64,000 nucleotides of DNA from Pseudoxanthomonas sp. PXM02 (GCF_014851805.1 NZ_JACVAK010000004.1:1-64000), one strand, 5' to 3'; shown: positions 47,798 to 56,588, counted from the stretch's first letter. Notes: generated by a model not told the origin, from the letters alone. Made by a program: numbers and translations.

Positions 47798-48517
47798 ATG
47801 GAGCAGGACAAACCGTTCAACCACCGCATGCCGTCATCCGCCCGCGAGGCGCGGATCGCGTCGGCCTCGGCCGAGGCCGCGCTGGCCGGCATCGGGTTGC
47901 GGATGCACCGCGTCCTGCCGGGGGAATCCCTCGGCGACGTGCCGCGCCTGCGCCGCGAGGTGTACTTCCACGAGCAGGGCCAGTTCGGCGACCGCAGCAA
48001 GCGGGTCACCGACGGCCTGGACGATTGCGGCACCACGCTGGCGGTGGAGAAGGGCTCGCAGGCGATCGCCACGATGCGCCTGCACGATTTCTCGCCGCTG
48101 GCGGTGCAGGTGGAATACGGCAGCCTGTTCCGGATCGACGAGTTCGCGCGCACGTGGCCGCTGTCGCAGGTGGCCGTGGGTACGCGCTTCGCGGTCCAGG
48201 CGGACCAGCGCAGCAAGCCCGTGGTCGACCGCCTGATGGAAGAGGCCTACCGCTGGGCGCAGGAGACGCGCGTCCAGTTCTGCCTGCTGGCCTGCGAACC
48301 GTTCCTGCACGGCGTGTTCGAGCACTACGGATTCCGCGAATACCTGCCGCCGGCGATCCTGCCCGGCGGCGTGGACCTGTTGCGGATGGTGCTGGTGATG
48401 GAAGACGAGCCGTATCTGTCCGAATGCGGCTCACCGTTGCATCGACTGATCCGGGAACCCGCGCGCGCGCTGCCCGCGAAGGCGTGGCTGACGCGCTCCT
48501 TCCACGCGATGTCCTGA
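47798..48517 (+). CDS. GNAT acyltransferase resembling N-acyl amino acid / autoinducer synthases
   Basis: A 239-residue protein with a strong GAGGGAG ribosome site before ATG 47798. The fold reads like the LuxI/FeeM branch of GNATs: an N-terminal LRREVYFHEQGQF helix, an acidic pair VTDGLDDCGTTLAV, a strand with ATMRLHDF, and VAVGTRFAVQADQRSKPVVDRLMEEAYRWAQETR where LuxI has E-x-S-R-F. It ends with FEHYGFREY, a GNAT C-terminal pattern. The product could be an N-acyl amino acid, a homoserine lactone, or neither. It is convergent with a LuxR-type regulator gene, 12 bp apart. Confidence 0.7.
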   Translation: MEQDKPFNHRMPSSAREARIASASAEAALAGIGLRMHRVLPGESLGDVPRLRREVYFHEQGQFGDRSKRVTDGLDDCGTTLAVEKGSQAIATMRLHDFSPLAVQVEYGSLFRIDEFARTWPLSQVAVGTRFAVQADQRSKPVVDRLMEEAYRWAQETRVQFCLLACEPFLHGVFEHYGFREYLPPAILPGGVDLLRMVLVMEDEPYLSECGSPLHRLIREPARALPAKAWLTRSFHAMS

Positions 48518-48529
48518 CCCGCTTCGCGC

Positions 48530-49648
48530 TCAGCAGACGGCGTTGAGTGCGCCGAGCAAGCGGATCAACGCCGGCTGGCTGCGCTCGCCGGTCTTGTCGA
48601 ACACCACTTTCAACCGCGTCTGCGCGGTGGACAGCGCCACGCTGCTGGCTTGCGCTGCCAGTGCGAGGTCGGCGTGCTGCAGCAGGGCCACCGCGAGGCG
48701 GCCTTCGGCATCGGTCAGGCCGAACAGCTGCTGCAGGGCGTGCTCCAAGCGTGCAGGCGCTGCCGTTGCGACGGGCTGCGCGAACACCAGCAACGCCGCG
48801 TCGCCCGCCAGCAGCGGCGAAGCCAGTGGATGCGCGGTGATCGCCACGGCGCCGACGCCGGAGGCGCGCACGACAAGTTTCTCCACATCGCCCACGCGTC
48901 CGTCCGGCCGCGCGAGCGTGGCGCGCGCGAGCAACTGCTGAAGGGCGACATCCTGCCGGCCCGGCACCGACAGCCGGCCTGACGCGCGCTGCAGCACGCC
49001 CTGACCCAGCAGGTGTTCGCCCGCTGCGTTGGCGCGCAGCAGCTGCCGGTTGGCGGACAGGGTGAACATCGCCATCGGCGCCTGGTCCAGCGCCGTCTGC
49101 AGCGAATCGACGCGCTGCTGCAACAGATCGAGCCGGCGCATGATGGCGTAGGCGTTCACCCAGTGCGGCACCACGCGCTGGAACAGGCCGAGCTCGTCCT
49201 CGTCGAACAGGCGATGGCGATCGTCGCGGCAGATCGACAGGGTGATCGAATTCATCCCGTCGTAGTGGCCCACGGCCGCGACCTGCTGTTCCACGCCGAA
49301 CTGGCGGTAATAGGCGTTGTAGACATCGGTGCGGCGCATCTGCGCGTTCGGCAGCAGGTCTTCCGTGTTGAATACCCTGCCCGTGGCCAGGAGCGGTGTC
49401 GCGCGGCTGATCCATGGATCCACGTGCAGGTCGAGCGACTGTATTTCCACTGCGACGCGCTGCGGATCGGCGCCGCTCACGCGCGCCACGCTGCCGCGGC
49501 CGCAGTGCACGTCGTGGCCCAGGATGCCGGTGATGTGGCTGTGCGTGGCCTGGCCGAGCAGGACGTTGAAGTCGTCCAGCCGGTCCGGGTCCAGGATCGA
49601 CTCGTACAGCGGTTCGAGCACGCGCGCGAGAGCGTGGTCGTCGTTCAT
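48530..49648 (-). CDS. LuxR-type HTH transcriptional regulator
   Basis: A 372-residue protein. The last ~65 residues show a LuxR-type helix-turn-helix (LFGLTDAEGRLAVALLQ, LAAQASSVALSTAQTRLKVVFDKTGERSQPALIRLL). The N-terminal ~290 residues contain a possible PAS- or GAF-like sensor and a region (DSLQTALDQAPMAMFTLSANRQLLRANAAGEHLL) that looks like a PAS core. It is not the classical autoinducer-binding domain. ATG 49648 has an AGGGGA ribosome site. The gene converges with the GNAT gene and diverges from the secreted-protein cluster, so it is a candidate regulator of either. Confidence 0.82.
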   Translation of the reverse strand: MNDDHALARVLEPLYESILDPDRLDDFNVLLGQATHSHITGILGHDVHCGRGSVARVSGADPQRVAVEIQSLDLHVDPWISRATPLLATGRVFNTEDLLPNAQMRRTDVYNAYYRQFGVEQQVAAVGHYDGMNSITLSICRDDRHRLFDEDELGLFQRVVPHWVNAYAIMRRLDLLQQRVDSLQTALDQAPMAMFTLSANRQLLRANAAGEHLLGQGVLQRASGRLSVPGRQDVALQQLLARATLARPDGRVGDVEKLVVRASGVGAVAITAHPLASPLLAGDAALLVFAQPVATAAPARLEHALQQLFGLTDAEGRLAVALLQHADLALAAQASSVALSTAQTRLKVVFDKTGERSQPALIRLLGALNAVC

Positions 49649-49971
49649 CGGTTTTCCCCTGTGGCGATGCGCGGAGCGCGTCCGGCGCCATCCTGATCGC
49701 AGTTAATTACGAAACGCGCTCGCGCACAAGCCGAATTTCATCGGTCGCGTCAAGTCCCGGGCGGGAGTGCGCGCATCTGCCGCACGTCGTTATCGTCCGT
49801 GCAGGGGTGCGATCCGCCGTATGCAGCGGGCCGCTCGGGGCCATGGGGAGATGGCGGCCGGGGAGGCGCAGGCTCAAGGACGACCACGAGGTGCCGGCAG
49901 AGCCGCGAAGGAGCGCGCTTTGGCACCGCGTCGCGCGCTGGCATCCCATCGGTCAACTCCGGAATTCGAAC
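49649..49971. other. 323-bp divergent intergenic region
   Basis: It separates the LuxR-type gene from the first secreted-protein gene. AT-rich sequence at 49703-49711 (TTAATTACG region) stands out against the GC-rich background and may hold the regulator's own promoter. I see no clear operator, and the open frames here lack ribosome sites. Confidence 0.5.
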
Positions 49972-50400
49972 ATGTCGCTGCTTCGCTTCTTCATCCTTCC
50001 TGCATGCCTGGTCATGGGACTGCCCTCGGCGCATGCGCAGGTGGTGGTGCTGGCGCATCCCGAGTCCGGCGCCTATGTCGTGTCGAGCAGCCGCAAGGAG
50101 CCGATGCGCTGGGCCCTGCAGGAGGCACGGAGGAAGCAGCCTGCCGGCGGGTGGACGCCGCTGTTGCGCAGCACGCTGCCGGGCCATGGCGCGATGTTCT
50201 GCATTCGGCCGAAGAACGCCCCGGCCACCGAGTTCTTCGTGGTCGAGGGGCGTGCCACGTCGGCCGACGCGATCACCGAATCCCGTGCGCAGGCCAACCA
50301 GGCCGCCGCGCGCGCGAAGACCACCAGCTACATCTGTGGCACCTGGAACAACACCAACAGGTTCCCGCTCGATGCCGTACCCGATCCGGCCGAGCCCTGA
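49972..50400 (+). CDS. small secreted protein, first of the cluster
   Basis: A 142-residue exported protein with signal peptide MSLLRFFILPACLVMGLPSAHA. The mature part has two halves, each with a CxxxW- or CI-containing segment: WTPLLRSTLPGHGAMFCIRP and RAQANQAAARAKTTSYICGTWNN. The pattern recalls DUF4189-like secreted proteins, but I do not assign it. ATG 49972 gives a clean signal peptide. It is followed 29 bp later by the next gene of the row. Confidence 0.7.
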   Translation: MSLLRFFILPACLVMGLPSAHAQVVVLAHPESGAYVVSSSRKEPMRWALQEARRKQPAGGWTPLLRSTLPGHGAMFCIRPKNAPATEFFVVEGRATSADAITESRAQANQAAARAKTTSYICGTWNNTNRFPLDAVPDPAEP

Positions 50401-50429
50401 ATCCCATGACGCGTCGATCCGAGAGCCCA

Positions 50430-50894
50430 ATGAAACATACATGCACCCGCAGCGCCGATCTTCGTCGCCTCCGTCCGCGCATCGCGACACTTCTCGCCTG
50501 CCTACTCGCCTCGGCCTGTCTCCAGGCGCAGGCGCAGTCCGCGCAGGAAACAGTGGACTGGATGCTGGCCAAGAAGAACGAGATCTCCGGCGCGTGCTCC
50601 AACACGGTCAACCTTGGCAAGGTCGAGATCACGGACCAGCAGATCAAGGCATACACCGAAGACGGCAACTGGACCCGCTACGACTGGAGCCAGGTTGCAG
50701 ATGTCACCGACGGCATGGGCGCGAGGGGTTGCTATGCCTCGGCGAAGATCGTCTTCAACAAGCAGTACGAAGGCAAGAGCGGCTACATCCATCTCTGGAT
50801 TGGGGATGAAGCCCTGCGCAAGAAGTACATCCGCGCGATACGCCACATGGCGCAGCTCAAGGGCGCCACGCTGGTCAGCGAAGACCTGTTCTGA
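50430..50894 (+). CDS. small secreted protein, family A copy 1
   Basis: A 154-residue exported protein (signal ending LLASACLQAQAQ). The mature part contains WTRYDWSQVADVTDGMG, a cysteine pair (GACSN; GCYAS) and a C-terminal helix (ALRKKYIRAIRHMAQLKGA). The core YDWSQV followed by a strand and helix resembles the IDWSKV segment of the protein at 52336, so the two look like paralogs. ATG 50430 was preferred over ATG 50406. Confidence 0.7.
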   Translation: MKHTCTRSADLRRLRPRIATLLACLLASACLQAQAQSAQETVDWMLAKKNEISGACSNTVNLGKVEITDQQIKAYTEDGNWTRYDWSQVADVTDGMGARGCYASAKIVFNKQYEGKSGYIHLWIGDEALRKKYIRAIRHMAQLKGATLVSEDLF

Positions 50895-50958
50895 GTTGAC
50901 GCCGACCGGGTGCGATCCGCCCGATCTGCGTCTGCCTCCCCACCCGAGAGAGAACTAT

Positions 50959-51327
50959 ATGAAGAAGAGCATTCCACTGGCGGCACTGGTCTTGTTCGGT
51001 GCCCTGCAGATCGGCACGCCGATGGAGGCGGTCGCCGACGACGCGTCGTACGGCTACTGCGTGGCCCGCCTGGGACAGGCGGGCAACCTCGAGGTCGTCG
51101 TGTCCACGACGTACCGCATCAACGGCAACGTGTACTCCGTCGGCGTGCAGAACAGCTTCCGTTCGTACGTGGATGCCAACTTCAGCCGGCGCTCGGATAC
51201 GCCGATCTGCCAGACGACCATCGGCAGCTGGCAGGAAGCGGAGGACGACCGCAACGACGCGATCGCCGACTACCGCCGCGACGGCTGGAGTGTCCACACC
51301 GTGCGCTGGGCCTATCACGGCGACTAA
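50959..51327 (+). CDS. small secreted protein, family B copy 1
   Basis: A 122-residue exported protein (MKKSIPLAALVLFGALQIG...AVADD) with a GAGAGAG ribosome site. The mature part has YGYCVARL, NVYSVGVQNSFRSYVDANF, CQTTIGSWQEAEDDRNDAIADYRRDGWSVHTVRW. Two cysteines are conserved in position with the protein at 52903. No known domain recognised; it looks like a small beta/alpha disulfide-bonded periplasmic or secreted protein. Confidence 0.7.
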   Translation: MKKSIPLAALVLFGALQIGTPMEAVADDASYGYCVARLGQAGNLEVVVSTTYRINGNVYSVGVQNSFRSYVDANFSRRSDTPICQTTIGSWQEAEDDRNDAIADYRRDGWSVHTVRWAYHGD

Positions 51328-51390
51328 GCCATGCCCATGCCGAGCCCGCTTCATGGAACGCAGTCATTCCCGCTCAAGAGACCACAGCAC

Positions 51391-51861
51391 ATGAGACATC
51401 CCATCTTCACTGCCGCGCTGCTGTTCCTGAGTGTCGCCTGCGCACCGCGCGTCGATGCACAGACGTACTCGGCGATCCTGGAGTGCAACGTTCCCCAGAC
51501 CGGCAAGACGTCGCTCTTCCGGATCTCCGGCACGGACGAGAAGCCTTCGTGGCAGTACTGGTTGCACCAGGAAATGCGCTGGGGCCCCAATATCTGCGGT
51601 ATCAGCGAAGGCACGGACTACACCTTCGTCAACACCTGCCGCTTTTCACCCGTATGGTACGCAAGGGACATCGAAGTGACGTCGGCCCTCAAGCCCGGCG
51701 TCGTGATTCTGCGCTGGCTGCCGAAGATCAACCGCGTCAGCGGGAACTATGAGGAAAGCATGCGGACCTACTCGGAGAAGCAGGGCCACATCGATGGCCC
51801 GCCGAGGCAGGGCACCTGTCGCCAGGGAGTCGAACCCGCCGCGCCCAAAGCGCGCTTCTAA
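51391..51861 (+). CDS. small secreted protein, family C copy 1
   Basis: A 156-residue exported protein (MRHPIFTAALLFLSVACAPRVDAQ). It has cysteines in LECNVPQ, NICG, NTCR and GTCRQG, a Trp-rich middle (WQYWLHQEMRWGP), and ends GTCRQGVEPAAPKARF. The last stretch matches GACSVGKEPELPRAIF at the end of the protein at 53296 (G-x-C-x-x-G-x-EP-x-x-P-x-A-x-F). The signal contains a possible lipobox (SVAC) but with poor context. Confidence 0.7.
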   Translation: MRHPIFTAALLFLSVACAPRVDAQTYSAILECNVPQTGKTSLFRISGTDEKPSWQYWLHQEMRWGPNICGISEGTDYTFVNTCRFSPVWYARDIEVTSALKPGVVILRWLPKINRVSGNYEESMRTYSEKQGHIDGPPRQGTCRQGVEPAAPKARF

Positions 51862-51874
51862 GGAGAGCCCGACA

Positions 51875-52264
51875 GTGAAGACATTCACTTGCGCGCTCAT
51901 GCTGTCCGCGGCGACCGTCGCCTCGACCGCTGCTCATGCCTACGCGCGCGCGGACTGGCTCGGGACGTGGAAAGGCGAAGAGGGTGCCGATTTCTCGATC
52001 GATGACTTTGACGGCACGCTGGTCTTCACCGGCGCGGGTGCGAAGTTCGCATGGAAGGGGCCATCCGTGAACTATGCATGGCTCTTGGGCGACCAGTGCA
52101 CCAGGAGCACGCTGTCGAAGGATGGCGGCAAGATCCTGTTCCGCACAGAGGGATGCGGCAATGCGGAGTTCAATGGCAAGACGGCGATCTGCACCCTGAA
52201 GACACCGACCGAAGTCGAGTGCTCCGGGGAGTTCGGCATTCGTACCTGGTCGAAACGATCATGA
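51875..52264 (+). CDS. small secreted protein, lipocalin-like (unpaired member)
   Basis: A 129-residue exported protein starting at GTG 51875, with the strong ribosome site AAGGAG. After the signal it reads DWLGTWKGEEGADFSIDD and KILFRTEGCGNAEFNG, with four cysteines and a strand-rich pattern suggesting a small beta-barrel. It has no evident paralog in the row. It overlaps an ATG frame of the next gene by 4 bp. Confidence 0.65.
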   Translation: MKTFTCALMLSAATVASTAAHAYARADWLGTWKGEEGADFSIDDFDGTLVFTGAGAKFAWKGPSVNYAWLLGDQCTRSTLSKDGGKILFRTEGCGNAEFNGKTAICTLKTPTEVECSGEFGIRTWSKRS

Positions 52265-52335
52265 AGGCAGAGCCCGGTATCCCGCTGCTCGCCCGACGCT
52301 TTACCCGTACAGAAATCCTCACCGGAGTCATCACC

Positions 52336-52851
52336 GTGCAAAAAAGTGTTCCGCTTGCCATCGGCTTCATCGCGCTTGCGCTGGTCGCTCCCGTCGCAGC
52401 CCAGACAGCGCAGCCGACTCCCGAGAACGCGCACGGCTTCCTGCGCGAGGTGCTGACGAAGGGGTCCTCGTCGTTCGAGATCAACCATGTGCTCACGGGC
52501 AAGATCGCCTCGTTGCAGAGCAGCGCCTGCGCCAGCAAGTTCACCGGGGGAAGGGCGCATTTCCCGACCGAACGCGGCAAGGCGTACTGGAGCGTGGCCT
52601 ATACCCTCGACATCGACTGGAGCAAGGTGACTGAGTTCGCGCAGAACGGATCCTCGATCACCATCAAGGGCGCCATGCCCTATCAAGGTACCTGCTCCAC
52701 CAACGCGCAGATGGGTTGCGAGCCGCAGTACCAGGGAACCGGCAGCAGCATCAACCTCCATCTCGAGTCGAAGACGCTCTCCGATCGTGTGCTGAATGCC
52801 ATGAAGGTACTGAAGGACGCGTGCGATACCACCAGCAAGTATGGCTTCTGA
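52336..52851 (+). CDS. small secreted protein, family A copy 2
   Basis: A 171-residue exported protein. GTG 52336 was chosen because a GGAG site precedes it and it begins a clean signal peptide (QKSVPLAIGFIALALVAPVAAQ); the ATG at 52261 would add 25 residues in front. The mature part has SSACASKF, YTLDIDWSKVTEFAQNGSSITIKG, a TCSTNAQMGC segment and SDRVLNAMKVLKDAC. The IDWSKV core and the final amphipathic helix match the family A protein at 50430. Confidence 0.68.
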   Translation: MQKSVPLAIGFIALALVAPVAAQTAQPTPENAHGFLREVLTKGSSSFEINHVLTGKIASLQSSACASKFTGGRAHFPTERGKAYWSVAYTLDIDWSKVTEFAQNGSSITIKGAMPYQGTCSTNAQMGCEPQYQGTGSSINLHLESKTLSDRVLNAMKVLKDACDTTSKYGF

Positions 52852-52902
52852 CGTCGCGCGCCGGCGCTCCCCTCGACGAAGCGTCCTTACAAGGAGTGAT
52901 CC

Positions 52903-53292
52903 ATGAAGCATTTGAGCCTGACATTGGCCATGGCCTTCGCGCTGGCGACTTCCATGCTGGCCGCAGCGCCCGCGGCACGCTCGCAGACGGTCGACACCGG
53001 CTACATGGTCTGCGTCTCGCAGAACCGCCCGGCCGGCAAGTCGTTCGTGTCGGATATCGCCGAGGTCCGCTACGTGACGACGCACGTGGAGAACTGGAAC
53101 AGTGACAAGTTCCGCGAGATGGTGAGTTCGATGTCCACTATTCCGAAGGAAGCCCTGTACACGAGCTGCAGCAGGCGCAGGATTTATGAGGAAGCGTACA
53201 ACTACCGCCAGCGGGTGATGGTCGTCAACGCGAGGGAGGGCATGCCGGCCATGCAGGTCAGCTACCTGCCGAGAAGCGAGCCGGGATACTGA
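52903..53292 (+). CDS. small secreted protein, family B copy 2
   Basis: A 129-residue exported protein (MKHLSLTLAMAFALATSMLAAAPAARSQ). The mature part has TGYMVCVSQ, FVSDIAEVRYVTTHVENW, TSCSRRRIYEEAYNYRQRVM, matching the family B protein at 50959 in order: Y-x-x-CV, a strand, S/TxC, an EA-helix with R. It lies between A2 and C2, the same order as in the first triad. No function known. Confidence 0.7.
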   Translation: MKHLSLTLAMAFALATSMLAAAPAARSQTVDTGYMVCVSQNRPAGKSFVSDIAEVRYVTTHVENWNSDKFREMVSSMSTIPKEALYTSCSRRRIYEEAYNYRQRVMVVNAREGMPAMQVSYLPRSEPGY

Positions 53293-53295
53293 GCG

Positions 53296-53763
53296 ATGCG
53301 TGGTCTGCTGACGAAGACGCGTCCTTTCATGCGATCACCTGCTCATGCGCTCCGGGGGGCGCGGGCCATTGCGGTCTGCATCGGCATCGCATTCTCCGGC
53401 CTGGTGCATGCCGAGCCGATAGTCCTGCACTGCAAAGCGGGAGATCGCGATCCACAGGTGTTCAAGATCGATCCGGTCGCGGGAACCTGGCACGAATGGC
53501 GCGACAAGTACGGTTGGGGCGGCAAGGTCTGCGATCGGCAGCCCTTGGTACGCGGCGATCGCAGCGACAGCTGTGATTATCTGCCGCTGTACTTCCAGTG
53601 GCTCCAAGTGTGGGGAGATGTCATCACGAACATCCGCATCGACCGGTCAGACGGAAGCGTGGTGATCAGCACGACCTACAAGCTCCATCCCGAACTGAAC
53701 GAGACATTCCGCGGCGCGTGCTCAGTCGGAAAAGAGCCGGAGCTGCCGCGCGCGATCTTCTGA
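53296..53763 (+). CDS. small secreted protein, family C copy 2
   Basis: A 155-residue exported protein with signal near AHALRGARAIAVCIGIAFSGLVHA. The mature part has VLHCKAGDRD, WHEWRDKYGWGGKVCD, SCDYLPLYFQW and ends GACSVGKEPELPRAIF. Cysteine order, the WG motif and the tail align with the family C protein at 51391. It starts 4 bp after the family B gene. It ends 18 bp before the convergent plsB. Confidence 0.7.
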   Translation: MRGLLTKTRPFMRSPAHALRGARAIAVCIGIAFSGLVHAEPIVLHCKAGDRDPQVFKIDPVAGTWHEWRDKYGWGGKVCDRQPLVRGDRSDSCDYLPLYFQWLQVWGDVITNIRIDRSDGSVVISTTYKLHPELNETFRGACSVGKEPELPRAIF

Positions 53764-53780
53764 GGCCGGATGCCGCAGGA

Positions 53781-56468
53781 TCAGTCCTGCGGCGCGACCG
53801 CTGGCTCGGCTGGCCGAGCGGCTTCGGGGCTGACCTTCTCGATGGTGTGGCGCAGTTCGCGGCCGAGGATGGCCTTGGCGTCGCGCGCCCACGCATCCAG
53901 GCGTTCGTCGAACAGCAGCTTGCTGTTCTCGTCCGGCCAGACCAGCTTCAGTTCGCGCAGCTTCTGGATGAAGCCGCGGAACAGCGTCTTGTCGAAGAAC
54001 TCCGGCGCGGCCGGCGCGTACAGCAGGCTCAGGCGCTGCGCGGCCTGCTGGCACAGGCTTTCCAGTTCGGCGGCGCCCAGCGTGCCCGGGCCGTTCTTCA
54101 CCAGCACCGAGATGGCGATGTAGTAGCGCTCGAACGCCTGCTGCAGCGAGTGGCCGATCGCGCGCAGACGGAACACCTCGTCGGTCTGTCCGGCGCTGCG
54201 CGCCAGGATGCCGCCGTCGTCGTCGTTGACCTGTTGCAGCAGGCCTTCGCGGACGAACACCTCGATGGTGCGTTCCATGCGTTCGGCGAACTCGTCCTCG
54301 CTCCACGGCAGGAACAGCTCGGCCTGCAGGAACGGGTACAGCGTGCGGCCCAGGCGCAGCACGCCGGCGCGGCTCATGCGGCGGTTGTTCTGGAAGCAGC
54401 ACGCGATCCACGACGATGCCGTGAACAAGTGCAGCACGTTGTTGCGGTAGTAGCTCAGCAGCACCGCGGTGTCGTCGTCCACGCTCAGCACGTCGCCCAG
54501 CGGATGCTTGATCCGCTGCAGCATGTTGATCTCCTCGGCGTGGGAGATGATGCGGTCCGGCGAATGTGGGGTGACGGTGACGCGGTCGGAGTAGGGCAGT
54601 TCGGCCAGCAGCGTCTTCGACAGTTCGATCTGCGCGATCAGGTCGGCTTCGCCCATCGCGTGCTTGGGCGTGGACAGCAGCGCCAGCGCCAGCAGGTTGA
54701 TCGGGTTCACGTCGGCGGCGCGGTTGATGTTGACCTGGATCTGCTGCGCCAGGGCGTCGACGATGTCGGACAGCCACGCGGGCTTTTCCTCTTCGCCGAC
54801 CGGCGTGCCGTCCCACTCGGGCGCGTACTTCGTCAACGCGTCGTTGAGCGGAATCGGCTCGCCGAAATTCACCACCACCTGGCCGTAGTTCTGCCGCAGC
54901 ACCTTCGGGATGCCCCACAGCACAGCCCAGATGGATTCCTTCTCTTTCGGCCGGCCGCTGAGTTCGTCCAGGTAGCTGGTGCCTTCCAGCAGCTTTTCGT
55001 AGCCGATGTAGACCGGCTGGAACAGCACCGGCTTGCGCGGCTGGCGCAGGAACGCGCGCAGCGTCATCGAGATCATGCCGCCCTTCGGTGGCAGCAGGCG
55101 GCCGGTGCGCGAGCGTCCGCCTTCGATGAAGTACTCCAGCGAGTAGCCGCCGGAGACCAGCTGCGCCACGTATTCGGTGAACACCGCCGAGTACAGCGGG
55201 TTGCCGCGGAAGCTGCGGCGCATGAAGAACGCGCCGCCCTTGCGCAGCAGCGTACCCACCACCGGCAGGTTGAGATTGATGCCGGCCGCGATGTGCGGCG
55301 GCACGATGCCGCGTTCGTACAGCAGGTACGACAGCAGCAGGTAGTCCATGTGGCTGCGGTGGCAGGGCACGTAGACGACTTCATGACCGGGTGCGGCTTC
55401 CTTGAACTTGTCCAGGTGATGGACCAGCACGCCGTCGTAGATCTGGTTCCATACATGGCTCAGCAGGAAGCTGGCCGAACGCACCACCGGATTGGAATAG
55501 TCGGCGGCGATTTCCCAGGCGTAGGCGTGCGCTTTCTTCCACGCATCTTCCGGCTTTGACTTGTCGCGCCGGGCCTGTTCGGCGATCGCTTCCTTCACCG
55601 GCTCGGCGGCCAGCACCTGGTCGACCAGCAGGCGACGCGTCGACAGGTCGGGGCCGATGACGGCTTCGCGGATGCGGTGGAAGTGCGTGCGCAGTACGCG
55701 CGACAGCTTGCGGACGGTGCGCTCGGGCTCCAGGCCCTCGTCAACCGTCGTGCGCAGCGACACCGGCGGCGCGAAGCGCACGATGGTGCCGCGGCCGTTG
55801 AGCAGGATGGCCAGCAGGCGGCGGAAGCGGCCGACGATCGCCCAGTTTTCGGAGAACAGCACCGAGAACCAGCCGCTCTGCTTGTCCGGCGCGCGGCCGA
55901 CGAAGATCGACACCGGCACCAGTTGCACGTCCAGGCCGGGGCTGGCGCGATGCGCCTGCAGCAGCTTGGCGAGCGAACCGGAATGCGTCTTGGCACTGAC
56001 CTGGTCGGGGATCAGGGTGCTGGCATTGCGGCGCGACAGCGCCACGTAGGCGCGATTGCGGCCCAGCGGATTGCCACCGACCGGCAGCGGCACCAGCGGC
56101 GAGGGCAGGCCGGCATCGCGGCAGGCGCGGTCGAGGATCAATGCGTTCGACAGGCCGTAGTCTTCCAGCACGTAACAGACCGGGCGGCCGTCCAGCAGGT
56201 CGGCCGGTACGCCGGGTTCGATGTTCAAGGCCAGCCACGGATCGGCCAGGCGGCCGAGCAGGCGCGCCCACAGCGGACGCTTGGCCTGGCGGGCGGCGGC
56301 GGGAGGTGCCATCGGCACGCCGGCCGTCACCGGTGCCTCGTCGCGGCCTGCCGGGTCCTGCGCCGTCTCGGAGGCAGGCGCACCCGTCGCCTCGGGTTTC
56401 TTCTCCGGAGGCGTCGGCTTGGGGCCGTCGGGGAACGGCAGGGAATTCTGTTCAGGCATCGGCGGCAT
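53781..56468 (-). CDS. plsB: glycerol-3-phosphate 1-O-acyltransferase
   Basis: An 895-residue membrane-associated acyltransferase that makes lysophosphatidate from glycerol-3-phosphate and acyl-ACP or acyl-CoA. The four family motifs are visible: HRSHMD (motif I) in VVYVPCHRSHMDYLLLSY, GGAFFMRRSFRGNPLY (II), FIEGGRSRTGRLLPPK (III) and VLFQPVYIGYEKL (IV). A Pro-rich N-terminal tail precedes the core. MPEQNS at 56459 is an alternative start, 9 bp in. Length fits the long PlsB form of gammaproteobacteria. Confidence 0.95.
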   Translation of the reverse strand: MPPMPEQNSLPFPDGPKPTPPEKKPEATGAPASETAQDPAGRDEAPVTAGVPMAPPAAARQAKRPLWARLLGRLADPWLALNIEPGVPADLLDGRPVCYVLEDYGLSNALILDRACRDAGLPSPLVPLPVGGNPLGRNRAYVALSRRNASTLIPDQVSAKTHSGSLAKLLQAHRASPGLDVQLVPVSIFVGRAPDKQSGWFSVLFSENWAIVGRFRRLLAILLNGRGTIVRFAPPVSLRTTVDEGLEPERTVRKLSRVLRTHFHRIREAVIGPDLSTRRLLVDQVLAAEPVKEAIAEQARRDKSKPEDAWKKAHAYAWEIAADYSNPVVRSASFLLSHVWNQIYDGVLVHHLDKFKEAAPGHEVVYVPCHRSHMDYLLLSYLLYERGIVPPHIAAGINLNLPVVGTLLRKGGAFFMRRSFRGNPLYSAVFTEYVAQLVSGGYSLEYFIEGGRSRTGRLLPPKGGMISMTLRAFLRQPRKPVLFQPVYIGYEKLLEGTSYLDELSGRPKEKESIWAVLWGIPKVLRQNYGQVVVNFGEPIPLNDALTKYAPEWDGTPVGEEEKPAWLSDIVDALAQQIQVNINRAADVNPINLLALALLSTPKHAMGEADLIAQIELSKTLLAELPYSDRVTVTPHSPDRIISHAEEINMLQRIKHPLGDVLSVDDDTAVLLSYYRNNVLHLFTASSWIACCFQNNRRMSRAGVLRLGRTLYPFLQAELFLPWSEDEFAERMERTIEVFVREGLLQQVNDDDGGILARSAGQTDEVFRLRAIGHSLQQAFERYYIAISVLVKNGPGTLGAAELESLCQQAAQRLSLLYAPAAPEFFDKTLFRGFIQKLRELKLVWPDENSKLLFDERLDAWARDAKAILGRELRHTIEKVSPEAARPAEPAVAPQD

Positions 56469-56588
56469 TATGGCCCACGCCCATGGCTGGCTGGAAAGCG
56501 GTTACAGGGCGTCATGCCGGACTTCCGCCGGCACCCCGGTGCCGATGGACATCGCCGGGTGAGCCGCAAGTGACTGAAACGAAAGGGT

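Noticed and set aside
49921..49940. TGGCAC in the divergent region as a second sigma-54 promoter
   Set aside because: The GG to GC spacing and the -12 element do not fit, unlike the site at 21034-21050.
53598..55559. Plus-strand open frame of 653 codons opposite plsB
   Set aside because: Antisense to plsB with its motifs intact; no ribosome site and no recognisable domain.
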